From positions 1,659,557 to 1,723,556 of the forward strand of contig KL647305.1 of the NCBI GenBank assembly GCA_000727475.1: DNA of 64,000 bases, given 5' to 3'. The stretch comes from Sarcocystis neurona (Eukaryota; Apicomplexa; Conoidasida; Eucoccidiorida; Sarcocystidae). Positions 11,895-23,869 of the stretch are shown in pieces. The position numbers were made by a program, and so were the translations under genes. The notes beneath the pieces are model-generated. The model saw only the letters and a list, made by a program, of their open reading frames with translations. It was not told the origin of the DNA and did no database searches. How positions within the stretch are numbered: position 1 is the first letter of the stretch; every line of letters starts with the position of its first letter.

Positions 11895-13317
11895 AGTGCA
11901 GAAGCTTCCTGAGAGAACATACGAGCAGTAAAAAACGTCGTCTAGCTCCCATAACCAAAAAAACCTTCGGTGGAGATAAAAGGGGTAATCTCCATACGAG
12001 AACTGGTGGCAACAACAGTGGGACAAAGAAATCTTTACAGGAGGTACTCTGCCAGTAAGCACGTCATAATCGCTGAAGAGAACGCAGAACAACAGAACGT
12101 TTATGGCCGTCGGTGTACTTTCATGTGGAAAGGATGACATCAGTAGGGAAACTGATGGCAAGAGGACGAAAGACGGAAACGGGTTCTTCACATTGTTAGC
12201 ATGAAGGTAGTCACCAAAGAGAGGCAGAAGAAGAAGGACACGTGCAGACTCAAGTAAAGACGGAATTCATCCGTGTGACAAAAGAGAGAATAGTACGGGA
12301 CTTAGCTGGCCGTAGAGCTACACGCGACGACTTTTGATAAGCTGTTTGTAAGACTAAGGAGAGGAAAACAGTTCAAGGAGAGACTTCTTTGAACACTTTA
12401 AACGGAGGAAGTAGAGTACTTGTAGCGAAGCAAGGCTTTAAGCCTCGCGGACAATGCGAACGCAGCACTCGAAGTGCACACTGGGTGTCCTCTGGAAAGT
12501 GATCACGGCAGCATGGGCAAGAACACATACACCCATACGGGAATCTGTGCGGTGCTACGGTAACATATGTGTGCAAGCAGATATATATGGATACATATGC
12601 ATCGGCTGAATAGGGCTTCCTGCACAGAGGGAGTTCACCTCATATCAAGACAAGATATATTCCGTTTTTCAGGCAGCTTCCACCCGCATCCGTCTACTCT
12701 ACAAATCCTCCTACATGACATGAAGCGCTAGTATATCCGCAAATAATGTCAACCTCCTACAAGCACACGCGTGGACATGCTACGCAAATACACGCGTCCT
12801 GCTGCCGTTGGAGATCCGGCATGTACAAGAACATAGAGGGAGACAGATATGCAGATATACACGTCGGATTCCCCATACGCACGCGCGTCTCTATGTATAA
12901 ACGTCACCCGGGACTGCACGTGCACGCGTACATACCTATACATAACTGTGGATGAACTTTGTCGTCGAGTGAGATTTTTCATGTACACCGCTAAGACGTC
13001 CTCTCCATACGTATACTTGTGCAGAGGTGTGTGCGCTCTGCTGAAAAATGCTTGCACATGTTTCCAGGCCAGCGCGTGTCTCTCTTTTTATGCGTGATCA
13101 GATAGCTCGAAATATCTACCCACACGTACGGGTCGCACACACACGTGTCACAAATACACGTGTATACAACTCTGCCGCGAGAAAATTACACCTCTAGGTG
13201 TATGTGTGTGTACACACACACATACGTGTACAAAATAGTACCGAGTGGCAAATGCGTATAGATATATGTATCGCTATTTTTCCCGGGGATTACACATACA
13301 TGTATAGAGTCTGATAT
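11895..13317. other. Upstream region of SF-assemblin; no gene seen
   Basis: This should hold the SF-assemblin promoter and first untranslated exon. From about 12.7 kb it is dominated by short palindromic and alternating purine-pyrimidine words (CGTACG, ACGTGT, GTATAC). A near-palindrome of TG then CA repeats lies at 13200-13226. Long frames here are low-complexity products of that sequence. Confidence 0.5.
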
Positions 13318-14104
13318 ATGTACGTTTCTATTGTGTCGGACGTACAGGTGTACACGAACGCATCCTCATCAGCGACAGGCAGCCAGGGGCAACGAAAATA
13401 TTGCAGTGGGAAAGACACAGAAGGAGGAGCAGAAGCGAACGCTGAAGAAACAGGAAGAAATATTGGTCAGAAACATTCACTCTACATGAGCAAGGACACA
13501 CGAGGCAGCGACGAAGAGGAGCCGTGTAACGCGTACCGTTCTGCGGACCTGTCTGCTTTAGGTAGGAGGAAAGTGAGATAAACACGCGGCACCAGAACGG
13601 GAAAGGCACCGGATACATAGGAACAGTAGCATACTCGTGCTACCTGGAGACACCGGCATTTGCGCATTTTTTCGAGAATGTTCGCCACCACTGCACAAGC
13701 ATGAAATATACAAATGTTTATAAACATATTTCTACCTCCACAGTTCTCTATACACACGTGCACACTATGGAGGAGTCAGTATATGTAGACGTGTGTATAT
13801 CCAACGAGACGAGTAGAGATTTTGTCTTCTAGCGGAAAAGAATAGATAATGTAAGACCTATGTGTTCACCAGCACGGCCACACCGCACTGGTGTAACGTG
13901 TGTGTATCTATTCATCTATACCTGGGAGCGTAGTCATTCTCGAAATGCTGGAGATATGCGTGAGGGCGTAGCTACACCTGCGTAAGTATGGAAGTACACT
14001 TATATGAAGATATGGATAAATACTCTTCGATTTCGTTTCAGGCACGCACCCGGACTGCACCAAGGTGTGCTCGCAAAAGCTCGTATGGTTTATGATGTTT
14101 CGGT

Positions 14105-14258
14105 AGATATATATATATATATATATATATCTACACACGTATATACGTGGAGGGATGACAAAGCCTCGGGCCACTAAATACGCAAGTAACACATTTCTCT
14201 CTATTTCTCTCTCTATCTCTCTCTGTCTCTCTCTATATATATGTATATATATATATAT
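14105..14258. repeat. TA and TC microsatellite cluster
   Basis: An AT run at 14107-14130 is followed by a TCTC-rich run from about 14194 grading into TATA at 14232-14258. Confidence 0.85.
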
Positions 14259-14754
14259 GGGCGCATCCTTGCAGGATGCTGCCAGAAGAACAAGTGCACG
14301 AATGTACGCTTACATGTACGTATTTATCTTTATATATAATATTGCTTCCGAATAACGGCATGCCGTAGACATTAGCCGAGTGTGCGCGCGGATACTGACA
14401 TGCCCCTGTTTGTCACGTAGTGCAGCTGTACATAGGTGTCTCAGCCTACACAGGACAAAGTCCTGTGAATAAACCCTCTGTACACTTCTTTTGTTCCTTA
14501 GGTGCAACCTGCAAAGAAACTAAGCAAGTACAACGTGTTCGCGTTACGCACCCATTTACACACAAACATATAAATGTACTTATATGCGTGTATATTTAAG
14601 TAACTTATGCGTTTCATTCCACATGTACCTCTGTAGCAACATACGTACATCCACTTGTAGGGGTGTCACATGTTCACAGGGTATACGCACACGTGTATCA
14701 TGTACAGCAGGTTGCAGGACACACAGGTGCACGTACACGCACATCTACACACAT

Positions 14755-14778
14755 GCACACACACACACACACACACAC
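14755..14778. repeat. (AC)n microsatellite
   Basis: An AC run of about twelve units lies upstream of the alanine-rich tract at 14888. Confidence 0.9.
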
Positions 14779-15075
14779 GTTTGCAACTTAACGTAGTGAT
14801 AGGCAGAAGACCACACACGACACAGATACACAAGCTAAACACAGATCTGGATATGTGCATAGGCGTGTACGCTTTGCCACATCGCTCGTACCTCGTGGAC
14901 AGTCGCGGGCGCAAGGATGGCAGGAGAGAAGCAGCCCTGCTGCAGACGCAGCTGCCGGATCCGACGCAGTAGTAGCAGAGGAGTATGGGTAGGAAGACGA
15001 AAGAGAATTGAAGTTAGAGCAGGAGACATCACGTGCTCCGGTTGATGCTGCCGCTGCTGCAGACCATGCAGGAGG

Positions 15076-15113
15076 CGCAGCAGCAGGTGCTGCTGTTGCT
15101 GCAGCAGCAGCAG
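15076..15113. repeat. CAG/CTG trinucleotide cluster
   Basis: CAG triplets are followed by CTG-like triplets and CAG again, coding poly-alanine in one plus frame and poly-glutamine in another. Short CAG tracts are typical of coccidian, especially Eimeria-like, coding DNA. Confidence 0.85.
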
Positions 15114-15807
15114 TCGAACCGCACGCGTGGTGGCAGCAGGGATCAACGAACTTGCAAGGATGAGGAGGGGGAGGAAAGGACAATCGCGATGGCGCGGACG
15201 GAGAGCGCCGACGTCCCTCTGCAGGAGCCCCAGAAGGAGAAGGAGAAATGAGGAGAAAATAACAACAAAGGTGCAAGAAGATGACGTTGGAACTGAAGAA
15301 GAGGAAGCAAACAAACACGGAAACGAAGGAAAGCCGAAGGCAAAAAAGCCCAGACGGAGAATTCAAGAAGAGGAACAAGTGCAGACGGGGTTACGAAATG
15401 AAGAAGACCTAAAGAAAGTAGAAGACGAGAAAGAAAAAGGGAGTGGGTGACGAAGAATTGTGAAACTGAAGTTGACCCACAAAAGAAGAGAAAGTTGAAG
15501 AAGGAACAATGAAAGGGAATAGAAGAAGCGGTGATCGAACAACTATATGAATTGAAGGTTCGAAGAAGGGAAATGGAAAGAGATGCGGAAGAAGAAACGG
15601 TCAGTCACTCGTCTTACCACGCGTGCCGACGGAGTGCGGAAGGCGGACAACAATAAGAATATTGACAAACGGCCCTCAGCAATAGAAAAAAGGCCCTTGA
15701 TGAGACAAACGAAGAAGGTAAGAGCAGAATTTAAGTTTTTACGATTGGAGAGCTGTAACGGTAATACTGAGACTTACCGCTGCAGGACTGGTATGTATAT
15801 TTTATGA

Positions 15808-18297
15808 TATATGGATATACGTAGATTGTGCGTCTGTCTAAGTATATACACGTTTACTCATTTGTGCGTGTTTATGGGAAAATGTTTACGTGTGGTTACT
15901 CGGCGATGCAGGTACATCACTTTTTGCCCCTGGATACATATATATATATATATATACGGATGCTTATGGAAGAGTCATCTTTGAGTGACGCCGTGGAGGG
16001 ATAACGGGTGTACCTGCCCAAAGTTACACTTTTTCACCACCTCTTAAAAGTTATCACAGGAAAGTCGAAGTCCCCTACAGTGTAGCGTAAAATATGGGCG
16101 AGAAAGATGACGACGATGACGGTGGTGATGGTGACGGTTATAGGGATGTACCGAGAAAGCCACCTAGGGAAATCTCAAAGTTAGACTGTCTCAATATCAC
16201 TTGCGAAACTCTACTACAACTGACAAACAGCAAAATTTCAAAAGAAGGAGATAAAGATAAACACATGAATGTACATGTATACACGTGTGTATTGTGCAAG
16301 GTCCTGCATCATTTCCGGCTAACAGCTACTCAATAAAGTCCGCGCGGGATTGGAGAGCTTGAAGGTGGATAAAGATCCACACACTATGCGACTTCCTTGA
16401 CCGTCCATGCTCTTTCTACTCCTGATGCTGCCCTGCTAAGCACCTCGCTGCGACAAATGTTGTTTTGATGGCGTCATATGAGCCACATCGTAAGGAGCAG
16501 CAGCTGGGTGCCTGTAATCTGTTGCTGAAGTTAATGTTGGCCGCGACTCCTGGTGGTTCGCTGTATGCTGCTGCCCTTGTAAGAGCTAAATTCCAAACTA
16601 ATGGTGCTGTTGCTGGTTATCATGCAGAGTCTAGGGATGTGAAAGCTACAGATGGTGCTGCACTGTGAGAGAGGGTAATCCACCGGGACGGACGAGCTTG
16701 AGACATTTGCATTTGGACACGCAGCGGGAAAGGAGCTAGGATGTATACGGAGGAAGTGGAGACGAGGAAGAACGTGAAGAGAGCAAACAAACAAAGGAAG
16801 ATCTGGAAATAGCACGAGTGGCGATTAGTGTGGAGGGAACAGGTAGCGGTTGATGCGAGCTCCGGAGTCCAGCAGCCATATAATACTGGGCGATCTCGCA
16901 GTGAGAGCCGCTAGCAACGACGAGCATCCCAAATCGACGCATCCACATGAACTAGCACACCAGGGAAGCAACACTCAAGAAACGCCAGCAAACTCTTATA
17001 TTAAAGCCGTTTTTCAGTCGCGGCCTGCTAAGCTTGTCGGAGACCATCGAAGATATGTTTACACACACAGGCATGCGCCGCAGGTACCAGCCACAAGACA
17101 CGAAGCAGGATGCGCTGCCCTAAAGTAGCAGGACATCCAGAGAAGAAACCCACAAAATAACACTTTTTCTAAAAGGAGACCGCCTTTTCTGAGTTTTGTC
17201 TTCAGTAGTCGCACCAGAAGGGTTCCCAAGGAGGCCAACAAGACTTCTACCGACCGCAGACATATGCACGAGCAATTAAAATATGTAGCACCTGCGTCAA
17301 CATGCTCACACAAGACGAGGCCCTCGCTACGTGAAGACAAAGTGTAGCGCATCCAGCAGCGAAGAGCCGGACGATCAATTTACTACACAAATCTTCCACT
17401 TAAAAAGGCAGACCGTTTTCGTCAGCAGGAAGAGCACGTATACTCTTAACGATGGGCATACGGTTCACCTTCTCGTTGTTTCAGTTCAGACCGTATGCGC
17501 CATCAAGCCTTCGCCAACCTACTGAGGATGAGGGTTCCCAACAGGGGTGCACTGTGTAACCCATGGACCGAGAGAGCGACGGTATTTGAACCTTGTTCAC
17601 AGAATGAAAGATTGACGTGCCTGTGATCGACTGTGCTCCCAAGTCCAGCACCGGGATGCATAACACGTGCTGAATACAAGAATATATGACAGAGATATTC
17701 TCGCAGAAAGTCTTGCACTGATAAGAGGATGTTTGTTGTATCTTTCTCACACTCTGGGCAGCACCACCGAAAATTAAACTGCCTAGATAGCCTGGAGTTA
17801 CAGGTTCACCTATCGTATTTAGGCACACGAATAGGCAGGCGATAGCTTCTCTTGAATAGACGACTGGTGTATGGAGACATCTATGTATATATAGAGAGAT
17901 AGAAACAGACGGGACTGTGAGAATCGTTATTAACCAATCGCCTGGAAATACACAGAGAAACGAATGCACACGGCACGTACCTACGCGTACGACGTAGATC
18001 GTGCACATGAACATGCACGGTTACACAGGTATGCTCAAATACAAACACAGAAGTGTGTGGACACATACGCGGCGTGTGGTTTATACGCACCTGCTTGTGG
18101 TTGTTGGCCACGGGCGCCTGTGTGAGAAGACGGAGGGCCGAGGCCCTCCCGTTCTCGGCAAGGATTAAAACACGACATTTACTCGTGTTCGCGACGGAGT
18201 GATAGGCATTGTTGTCTTCTGTCTTCTTGTAGTAACATAGTTGGAGAAGACTGGCGGGGCACAGTCCCTAACGTTTTTCCCTGTCGCACCGACAATC
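15808..18297. other. Repeat and low-complexity DNA; no supported gene
   Basis: It contains an AT run at 15937-15957, an acidic plus-strand frame at 16094-16336 (EKDDDDDGGDGDGYRD) and an alanine-containing plus frame at 16465-16668 (ATPGGSLYAAALVRAKF). Either frame could be an exon of the 13.3-15.8 kb tract, but no splice chain links them. The minus frame at 17481-18014 has a cysteine-containing part (SSYQCKTFCENISVIYSC) that might extend the block set to its right; this was not confirmed. Confidence 0.35.
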
Positions 18298-18628
18298 TTA
18301 ATCTCCCTGTATTTGTCCTCTCGCCAAGATTGTAGTGTCCTTGTCATTCCCCTCAACAACAAAATGGCATACTGGTTTTCCCTTCAGCTGTGTACGCGGA
18401 AAATCTCTCTTTGTTCTTACGAACCCGGCTGGCTTTCTTCTTCCCTTTTCAAGCCCTGACAGCGGCACTGGTAGTCCTTTCTAACAGCGTTTACCATACA
18501 GGGTAGGAGTATGCAAAAAACATTCGCTGCACTGCCTCCTGTCAAGCCCCGAAGGTGATGTTCTAGCAGTTATTACGGTGAAATGTAGTGTAGTCATCTT
18601 GCGACAAGGAGTGAACACTGCGAGGAAC
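18298..18628 (-). CDS. Coding-like block, possible 3' part of the 18.3-25.6 kb minus-strand gene set
   Basis: After the acceptor TTGCGCGTAG, a frame opens at 18628 (MTTLHFTVITARTSPSG, DRRQCSECFLHTPT). It meets a TAG next to a donor-like TATG|GTAAAC at 18495. The same frame resumes and stays open (RTKRDFPRTQLKGKPVC, HFVVEGNDKDTTILARGQ) to a TAA at 18298. Skipping from 18495 to a CAG 39 bases on keeps frame, but that would be an unusually short intron. No family was recognised. Confidence 0.35.
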
Positions 18629-19408
18629 CTACGCGCAAGAAGGAAAAAGCGGTTAACACTACATGCTACACTTATGACGCCTTCCGCCAGAGAAGCCACA
18701 AACTACGTGATGTGAATGAAAAAGTGTATTTCGCCTATTTGTTATGATCCGCACTGTGCCAGGAATGCACTGTTGCAGACGCACCGCTGAGATAAAGATT
18801 GGTCACGCACGTTAGGGAAAGAAATTTATACCAGGTTAGACGTCTACGTTTATGTTGCAATACGTGTACGAAGAAAGAGCTGTAACTCGCCTTGCATTCG
18901 CGCAAATAGGCTGTGAAGTGGTTTCACCAGTTCAGTTCGAAAGTGAAACGCATCTGCACGGCAAGAACAGATGACAAGTAGTATGCAGTAAGGGGCCGGT
19001 GCCTGTCTTTCACGTTAACGCTGCTCACATACAGTTCGAAAGAAAGGTGCGTGTTGACTAAGTTAGCCACATACTACTCGCGCACACAAATGCTCAGTGC
19101 AGGCGAGCTGTCCCCTCAGACGGTACGGATCGGGCTAAAGTCCCCCTCAAATGTAGAAAAAAGGGAAACATTACATCTTGACAACTGCCAGTACATGCAC
19201 GTGTATTCCCCATATACACACATTGTTGGCCGTCTGTGACGCCGACAGGGGAAAGTCGCGGACAGTGAAGAGGAAGAAGGCAGTGGCTGACGTTGACGCG
19301 TAGTTCTGCGTTGACGGGGCACATTCAGGACTTTCGAGCTTGGATAGCGGTTAGCGTAGAGACGTGACCTACAGTATAGCTTATGCATATAAATGCAGAT
19401 TATAATAA

Positions 19409-19696
19409 TCAATAAGTGACCGCTGTAGAACGCCAATCGCATCGAGGAAGTCTTCGGTTCTGTTGCGTTTCGGGAACAGAAAGGACATCCCCAGCTGAGA
19501 GCATTTCGGACACTTTCAGCCGGAGATGAAATCTTGTGTCCTCTGTTGAAAACGGATGATGGATCGAAGATGACGTTACAATTTCACCCCTGTGTTGTAC
19601 AGCTGCAGCAGGTGGCATCCACCAAAAATGGCCAGCTGGACATGGATCTGCCTTGGGAGTCAGATGTTGCGGGAAGGCATCTCTGACTGAGCTCAC
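19409..19696 (-). CDS. Coding-like block of an unidentified minus-strand gene
   Basis: An open frame of about 95 codons has balanced composition (FPQHLTPKADPCPAGHFWW, then DTRFHLRLKVSEMLSAGD). It reads like part of a folded extracellular domain but matched no family I know. Exact exon ends were not determined. Confidence 0.38.
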   Translation of the reverse strand: MSSVRDAFPQHLTPKADPCPAGHFWWMPPAAAVQHRGEIVTSSSIHHPFSTEDTRFHLRLKVSEMLSAGDVLSVPETQQNRRLPRCDWRSTAVTY

Positions 19697-21434
19697 ACTT
19701 CACGACTTCCAAAATATCCGTACACTTTTATAGTAAAAGTTCCGCCAAGTTTAGGATCGACCACTGATTGTTGAAGACACTTTTACTTCTGCATACCGTG
19801 GAGTTTAGCACGTGCTGAAGAAAACATGATGGGCTTCAGAAGGTGAAAAAAGGAGAGAAAAAAATAGGAACGGCACACAGAGGGAAGTCACCAGTAGGGC
19901 CCTAAAGGTGACTTGCCTTACATAGAGTTACCTGGAAGGACTTCGCAAACACAGCGTGCCTTACACAAATGGGCAAGCGACATACGCTTTTCCTGTTTCC
20001 GCGGTACTCTGGTCTTGAACGTCGAATCGATTGAAGGTGAGAAGAAAAGCAACAAATAAACTTATGCGCTCATCGACACGCGTACAGCGAAATGTGAATG
20101 AAAAAGTGCGTGCACGTACACAGTAAAGAAAATAGATCACTGACGAAGCCTGACGAAACCCGTGTCACGTACATCAGTGGATTGTAGCGGGTGTGCGAGA
20201 AGGCTACCAGACGCCCTGCAACGTAGTGAAAAGGACATAGTTTACGCACCCACAACATACATGCTCAGTATCAGTGTAGGTGAGGGTGCACTAGCATCAC
20301 CAGATAAATTCTGAAAATACAGGTACTCTGGAAGGCACAAACTGATCTGGGGTACCAGTAGGGCGTTTGGCGGGGATTAAAAAATGCAGAACTGTATTAC
20401 AAAACTCCCGCGTGCGGTGAGTGCAGACGTCTGCGTGCGACGAAACCAACCTTGAAAAAAGCCGTTCGCAGACATAGTTTGGGCAGTTGTGTGATCACAA
20501 AGGGAACCCACACAGTATTCAAAGCAGTTAACGGTACACCATCCACAGGCGGTCACGTGTCAAAAAGATCGCAGTTTCATGGCCACCTCTGCATCCTGCG
20601 CCTTGTAGCGTATGCACTAGAACCCTAAAAAATGGAAACACGTATCCAAGATGCGCACACGTGGGCTCCAGTGAATGGCAGCGTGTGTGCCACATGGAGC
20701 TGAAGTCTCCTAACGTTGCTTTTAGCACCGATGATCATGTTTTTTGACCTTTGGACTCCGAAAAGCCATAATTTCGCGCACTACCCACTTTGATAAAGGG
20801 GTGTGCAGCGAGAGCGGCACTACGCCGCCAAGTGTGTAGACACTCCTTTGCCTACAGGAGGGGTCACCTCCTTGCGAAAAGTGTCGCGACGCACGGAGAT
20901 GTCGTGTTCAACAAAAGAAAAAAATCTATCAGATGGGACGGAGTGTTGCCGGGTTGGCAACAGCATTCATGTTGGAATTGCAAAATCTCGCATGTCGAAC
21001 CGTTTCTTCGTGCAGAATTGTCGCAGCGTGAGATTTGTAAAGGCCGCAGACATACGGGGCTGTGCAGAGCTACTCGCAAAATTTGCAGATGCGGTACCCT
21101 AGCAACGCTAGCGTAAGCCACATATACGCGTTCGAACCGGTTTCTGAACGTGTAGAATGAGATCTCGTGCTCTTCCGCACGACTATCATCGTACTGTCCA
21201 TGTCTCACGCTCATGTAGTCGAAGCAGTGCACAGCTTGCAGGTCTTAGAAAACACGTCAACGAAAGAGTGGGCTCCAAATTCTCGCGCCCCACAACCCGC
21301 TGTCCCTCATGTTGACACGTTGCCCGACTAGCAAACCTTACGCACACACTGATGACTTGGATATATGAACCTGTACTGTCCCAGATGAGACATTCACTGA
21401 CAGCGCACACAACACAGGATTCACAGGCACAAGG

Positions 21435-21812
21435 TCAATGGAAATACTCTGTTAATAAACTACCGGACTCTGTATACCGTTGTTCCGGTGAAGTCATTGC
21501 AGATAGAGATGCGTGTACATGCGCGTCCTCATAGTATACGATTGCGGATGATCGTAATGAATCTGTTGTGTAGGAGTTGGTAACAGAAACGATTTTGCCA
21601 CCAAACGCGGGAATCTGTGCTACAGTGACAGCCGGCCCGTGTACCAGTGAGTAGAACTGCGTGGCACCAGGTAGAGGGCCCTTGTTCTCCAAATGTCTTC
21701 GCTGTTGCTCGAAGCCAAGTAACGTACCACAGAAGTGTACCTTCAGGAACGTATTGACTTGTGTATCTGACCAGACGTGGTGATGCACACGTGTAAATAG
21801 AGATGCACACAT
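21435..21812 (-). CDS. Coding-like block of an unidentified minus-strand gene
   Basis: A frame of about 125 codons includes LGFEQQRRHLENKGPLPG, PAVTVAQIPAFGGKIVSVTN and YTTDSLRSSAIVYYEDAH. A donor-like ATC|GTATAC sits inside it. It is on the same strand as the exon chain at 23.9-24.8 kb and is probably part of the same or a neighbouring gene. Confidence 0.38.
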   Translation of the reverse strand: MCASLFTRVHHHVWSDTQVNTFLKVHFCGTLLGFEQQRRHLENKGPLPGATQFYSLVHGPAVTVAQIPAFGGKIVSVTNSYTTDSLRSSAIVYYEDAHVHASLSAMTSPEQRYTESGSLLTEYFH

Positions 21813-22542
21813 ACAGGTCTCCTCGTAGATGCTATTAGCTCAGGCCAGCTGTATTTCGTGACATGGTGAAGCGAGCGCAACTGAGGACAGTCTGTACCAC
21901 TTCTCTGCGTGCGTATACTTTCCACCGGTAACGTTCAATGGATGGACACACAAATCTGTGTTCAGCCACACTGACGCATCCTAGCGGAAAACTGACCTCT
22001 GACTAGAAGTTTAAGGGAGATCACAAACTGTGTGCGTTAATTCGGGTCGGTACACAGAAGTTGCTATGCGGCCAGTATACGCAACTGCTCCATGTAGGGA
22101 ATGGGAGTAACAGGTCATCTCAAGGGACCAACGGTCGCTGCATACACAAATACCCAATACTGAAGCTTGTTTACGAACTTATATCGCATGTGAAAGCTAA
22201 CTGGACACATGCCCCGGGTGTCCACTTCTGAGAATACGCAAACAGTAGCCCAGATACACTTGGTAAGACGTGCTCTAACCCGTACATGCGTAAGCCAGCG
22301 TTCAAAAAGCAGGCTCAGTACACAGTTCGTTCAAGAAGCGCGAGCGAGGACATTGAACCCCGCCAACATTTGCACTGGACGCACATGGGTCCATGCATCA
22401 CACACTATTGCAGACGTACTTGAGATTCTCATGTGTGCACTCGGGAGAGCACTGAAACGAGCAAGCCACCCCAACTCGGCAAATGCAGTTCTATTCGTCG
22501 AGGAGATGGTGCTGTTTGTTTGTGAGAAGACGGCTGCTTACC

Positions 22543-22745
22543 TCCAAACATATTTGGGATGCCACGATCGTCTGACACACTGAGCCAGCCAGCAGAGTCG
22601 TTGAACGTGTAGAATGTGAATATACAAGCTCTCGGTGCTCTGCTGAAAAGTAGCGCGAGCGACAACTGCGTCCCATCGGCGACCACAGCAAGATAGGTGT
22701 CACTCGGACTTTCGTACAGCGGTCCACAACAGACGGATATTCTCG
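22543..22745 (-). CDS. Probable exon of an unidentified minus-strand gene
   Basis: The frame reads YESPSDTYLAVVADGTQLSL then CIFTFYTFNDSAGWLSVSDD and ends at a strong donor, TTTGGAG|GTAAGC, at 22543/22542. The 5' boundary is unclear: the good acceptor CTACTAG would put a TGA in this frame, so the AG a few bases further in may be used. The composition suggests a beta-rich extracellular domain; no family was recognised. Confidence 0.45.
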
Positions 22746-22812
22746 TTCACCTAGTAGGGTAAAAGCAGCGTGTTCTCCTACCCCGAACACTTAACAATGG
22801 ACACGCTACAGA

Positions 22813-23042
22813 TTACGTCCCCACTCGGTAGACCCAAATTTGCAGTTGACGCTTCCGCGTTGCATTATGTACGAGCGCTGTCTGAAGCGTCACCACTGCT
22901 GCACCTTGCACAGTACTCTGTGCGTACAGATACTGTTTGGCACCCAATAATATCACGTATGCGTCGTCCTCGGCCCTCCACGCAGTTGGATTGTTTACGA
23001 ACTCAGTGTCAAGGGGGGGTACCGTGTGGTGATACTTCTGAT
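22813..23042 (-). CDS. Probable exon of an unidentified minus-strand gene
   Basis: After ATATTAATAG the frame runs for about 75 codons (DTEFVNNPTAWRAEDDAYVI, LYAQSTVQGAAVVTLQTAL) to a TAA, or to a donor GAC|GTAATC at 22817/22816 just before it. It lies 5' of the block at 22745-22543 on the same strand. Confidence 0.45.
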
Positions 23043-23201
23043 CTATTAATATCAAACGAGTAACAAGGATCAACCCCAGGATTTTTCAAAGATGATGCTC
23101 CCCCTGTTGAAACACCCCCCTAAACTGACATTGTCACCACTATGCTGCTATTACTTGTAGGACACGGAGTGCGGTGTAGACTGGTTATGTGTGGCCTTCA
23201 C

Positions 23202-23340
23202 CTGCTGCCAGGAGACGCAGGCTCCGCGGTAGTATCTTCAACTACAAAACGCGTGCCCCACGGTGTTGAGCTGCCGCAAACCACCTGCTCCTCATGCTCT
23301 GTCGTCGTCACTCGCTCTGTCAAAAAGTCGTTTCTCTCGC
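23202..23340 (-). CDS. Probable exon of an unidentified minus-strand gene
   Basis: The frame of 45 codons reads RNDFLTERVTTTEHEEQ then VVCGSSTPWGTRFVVEDTTA and ends at GGCAGCAG|GTGAAGG (23202/23201). Its phases do not join directly to the exon ending at 23870, so at least one exon between them is missing from this reading. Confidence 0.42.
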
Positions 23341-23869
23341 CTCAACGCAGGCCGTCATATTGTGGATTCCTCGGTACATAGCTACGTCCATTTTCTGTCA
23401 GAATACAGAATAGGAGCCGTGCTTTCCCATTTCGTGGTTCCCACAGCCGCCCAGCCGCCTGGCTCGCTAGCCGCCACCGACCACCCAGGAACGACACGTC
23501 CCTACAGGGCCTCTACTTCCCATATGCAAGAACCTACACACACAGGAGACTCCTGACGAAGAACGAGAAAACTATAAACCTCTGACGTGAAAGCTTTCTC
23601 AGCCTCTCCGGCCCCTTTTTGCTAAAATGGTGTTCTTTGTCCACTCTACACACACGTGATGAGGTGTACCCACCTCGATGTGCACACGAGAAACCGCGCC
23701 AAGTCAACGATGTATCAACTGCGTGTATATACCTAAGTGCGACCTCCTTCATGGAGCGGAAGGTGCAGATCATATTCGTAAAACCCCTTTTCGTACGAAG
23801 TCTGCTAATTCAGTTGTGTAGTCGTAACGACCCATGACACCGCCCGAACAGTGCGTGAGCAACCCCCAC

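Larger units (their letters stand above)
13318..15807 (+). pseudogene. Alanine/glutamate-rich coding-like tract broken by stops and frame changes
   Basis: Several plus-strand stretches have biased coding-like composition but do not form one open frame. 13330-13580 reads GGAEANAEETGRN. From 14888 one frame reads RSSPAADAAAGSDAVVAEE, stops at TAG 14990-14992, continues with RAPVDAAAAADHAGGAAAG and stops again at TGA 15161-15163. Overlapping frames then carry acidic and basic segments (TKVQEDDVGTEEEEANKHG) to 15450, and a lysine-rich stretch follows to 15807. The mix resembles the alanine-rich gene at 26946, so this may be a decayed relative or exons of an unrecognised gene. The minus strand is also open here (14788-15378) because CAG repeats leave several frames open. 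No function is assigned. Confidence 0.35.

Noticed and set aside
14788..15378. 196-codon alanine/serine-rich minus frame
   Set aside because: CAG/CTG repeats leave this frame open; it has no start context, splice sites or link to SF-assemblin exon 1.
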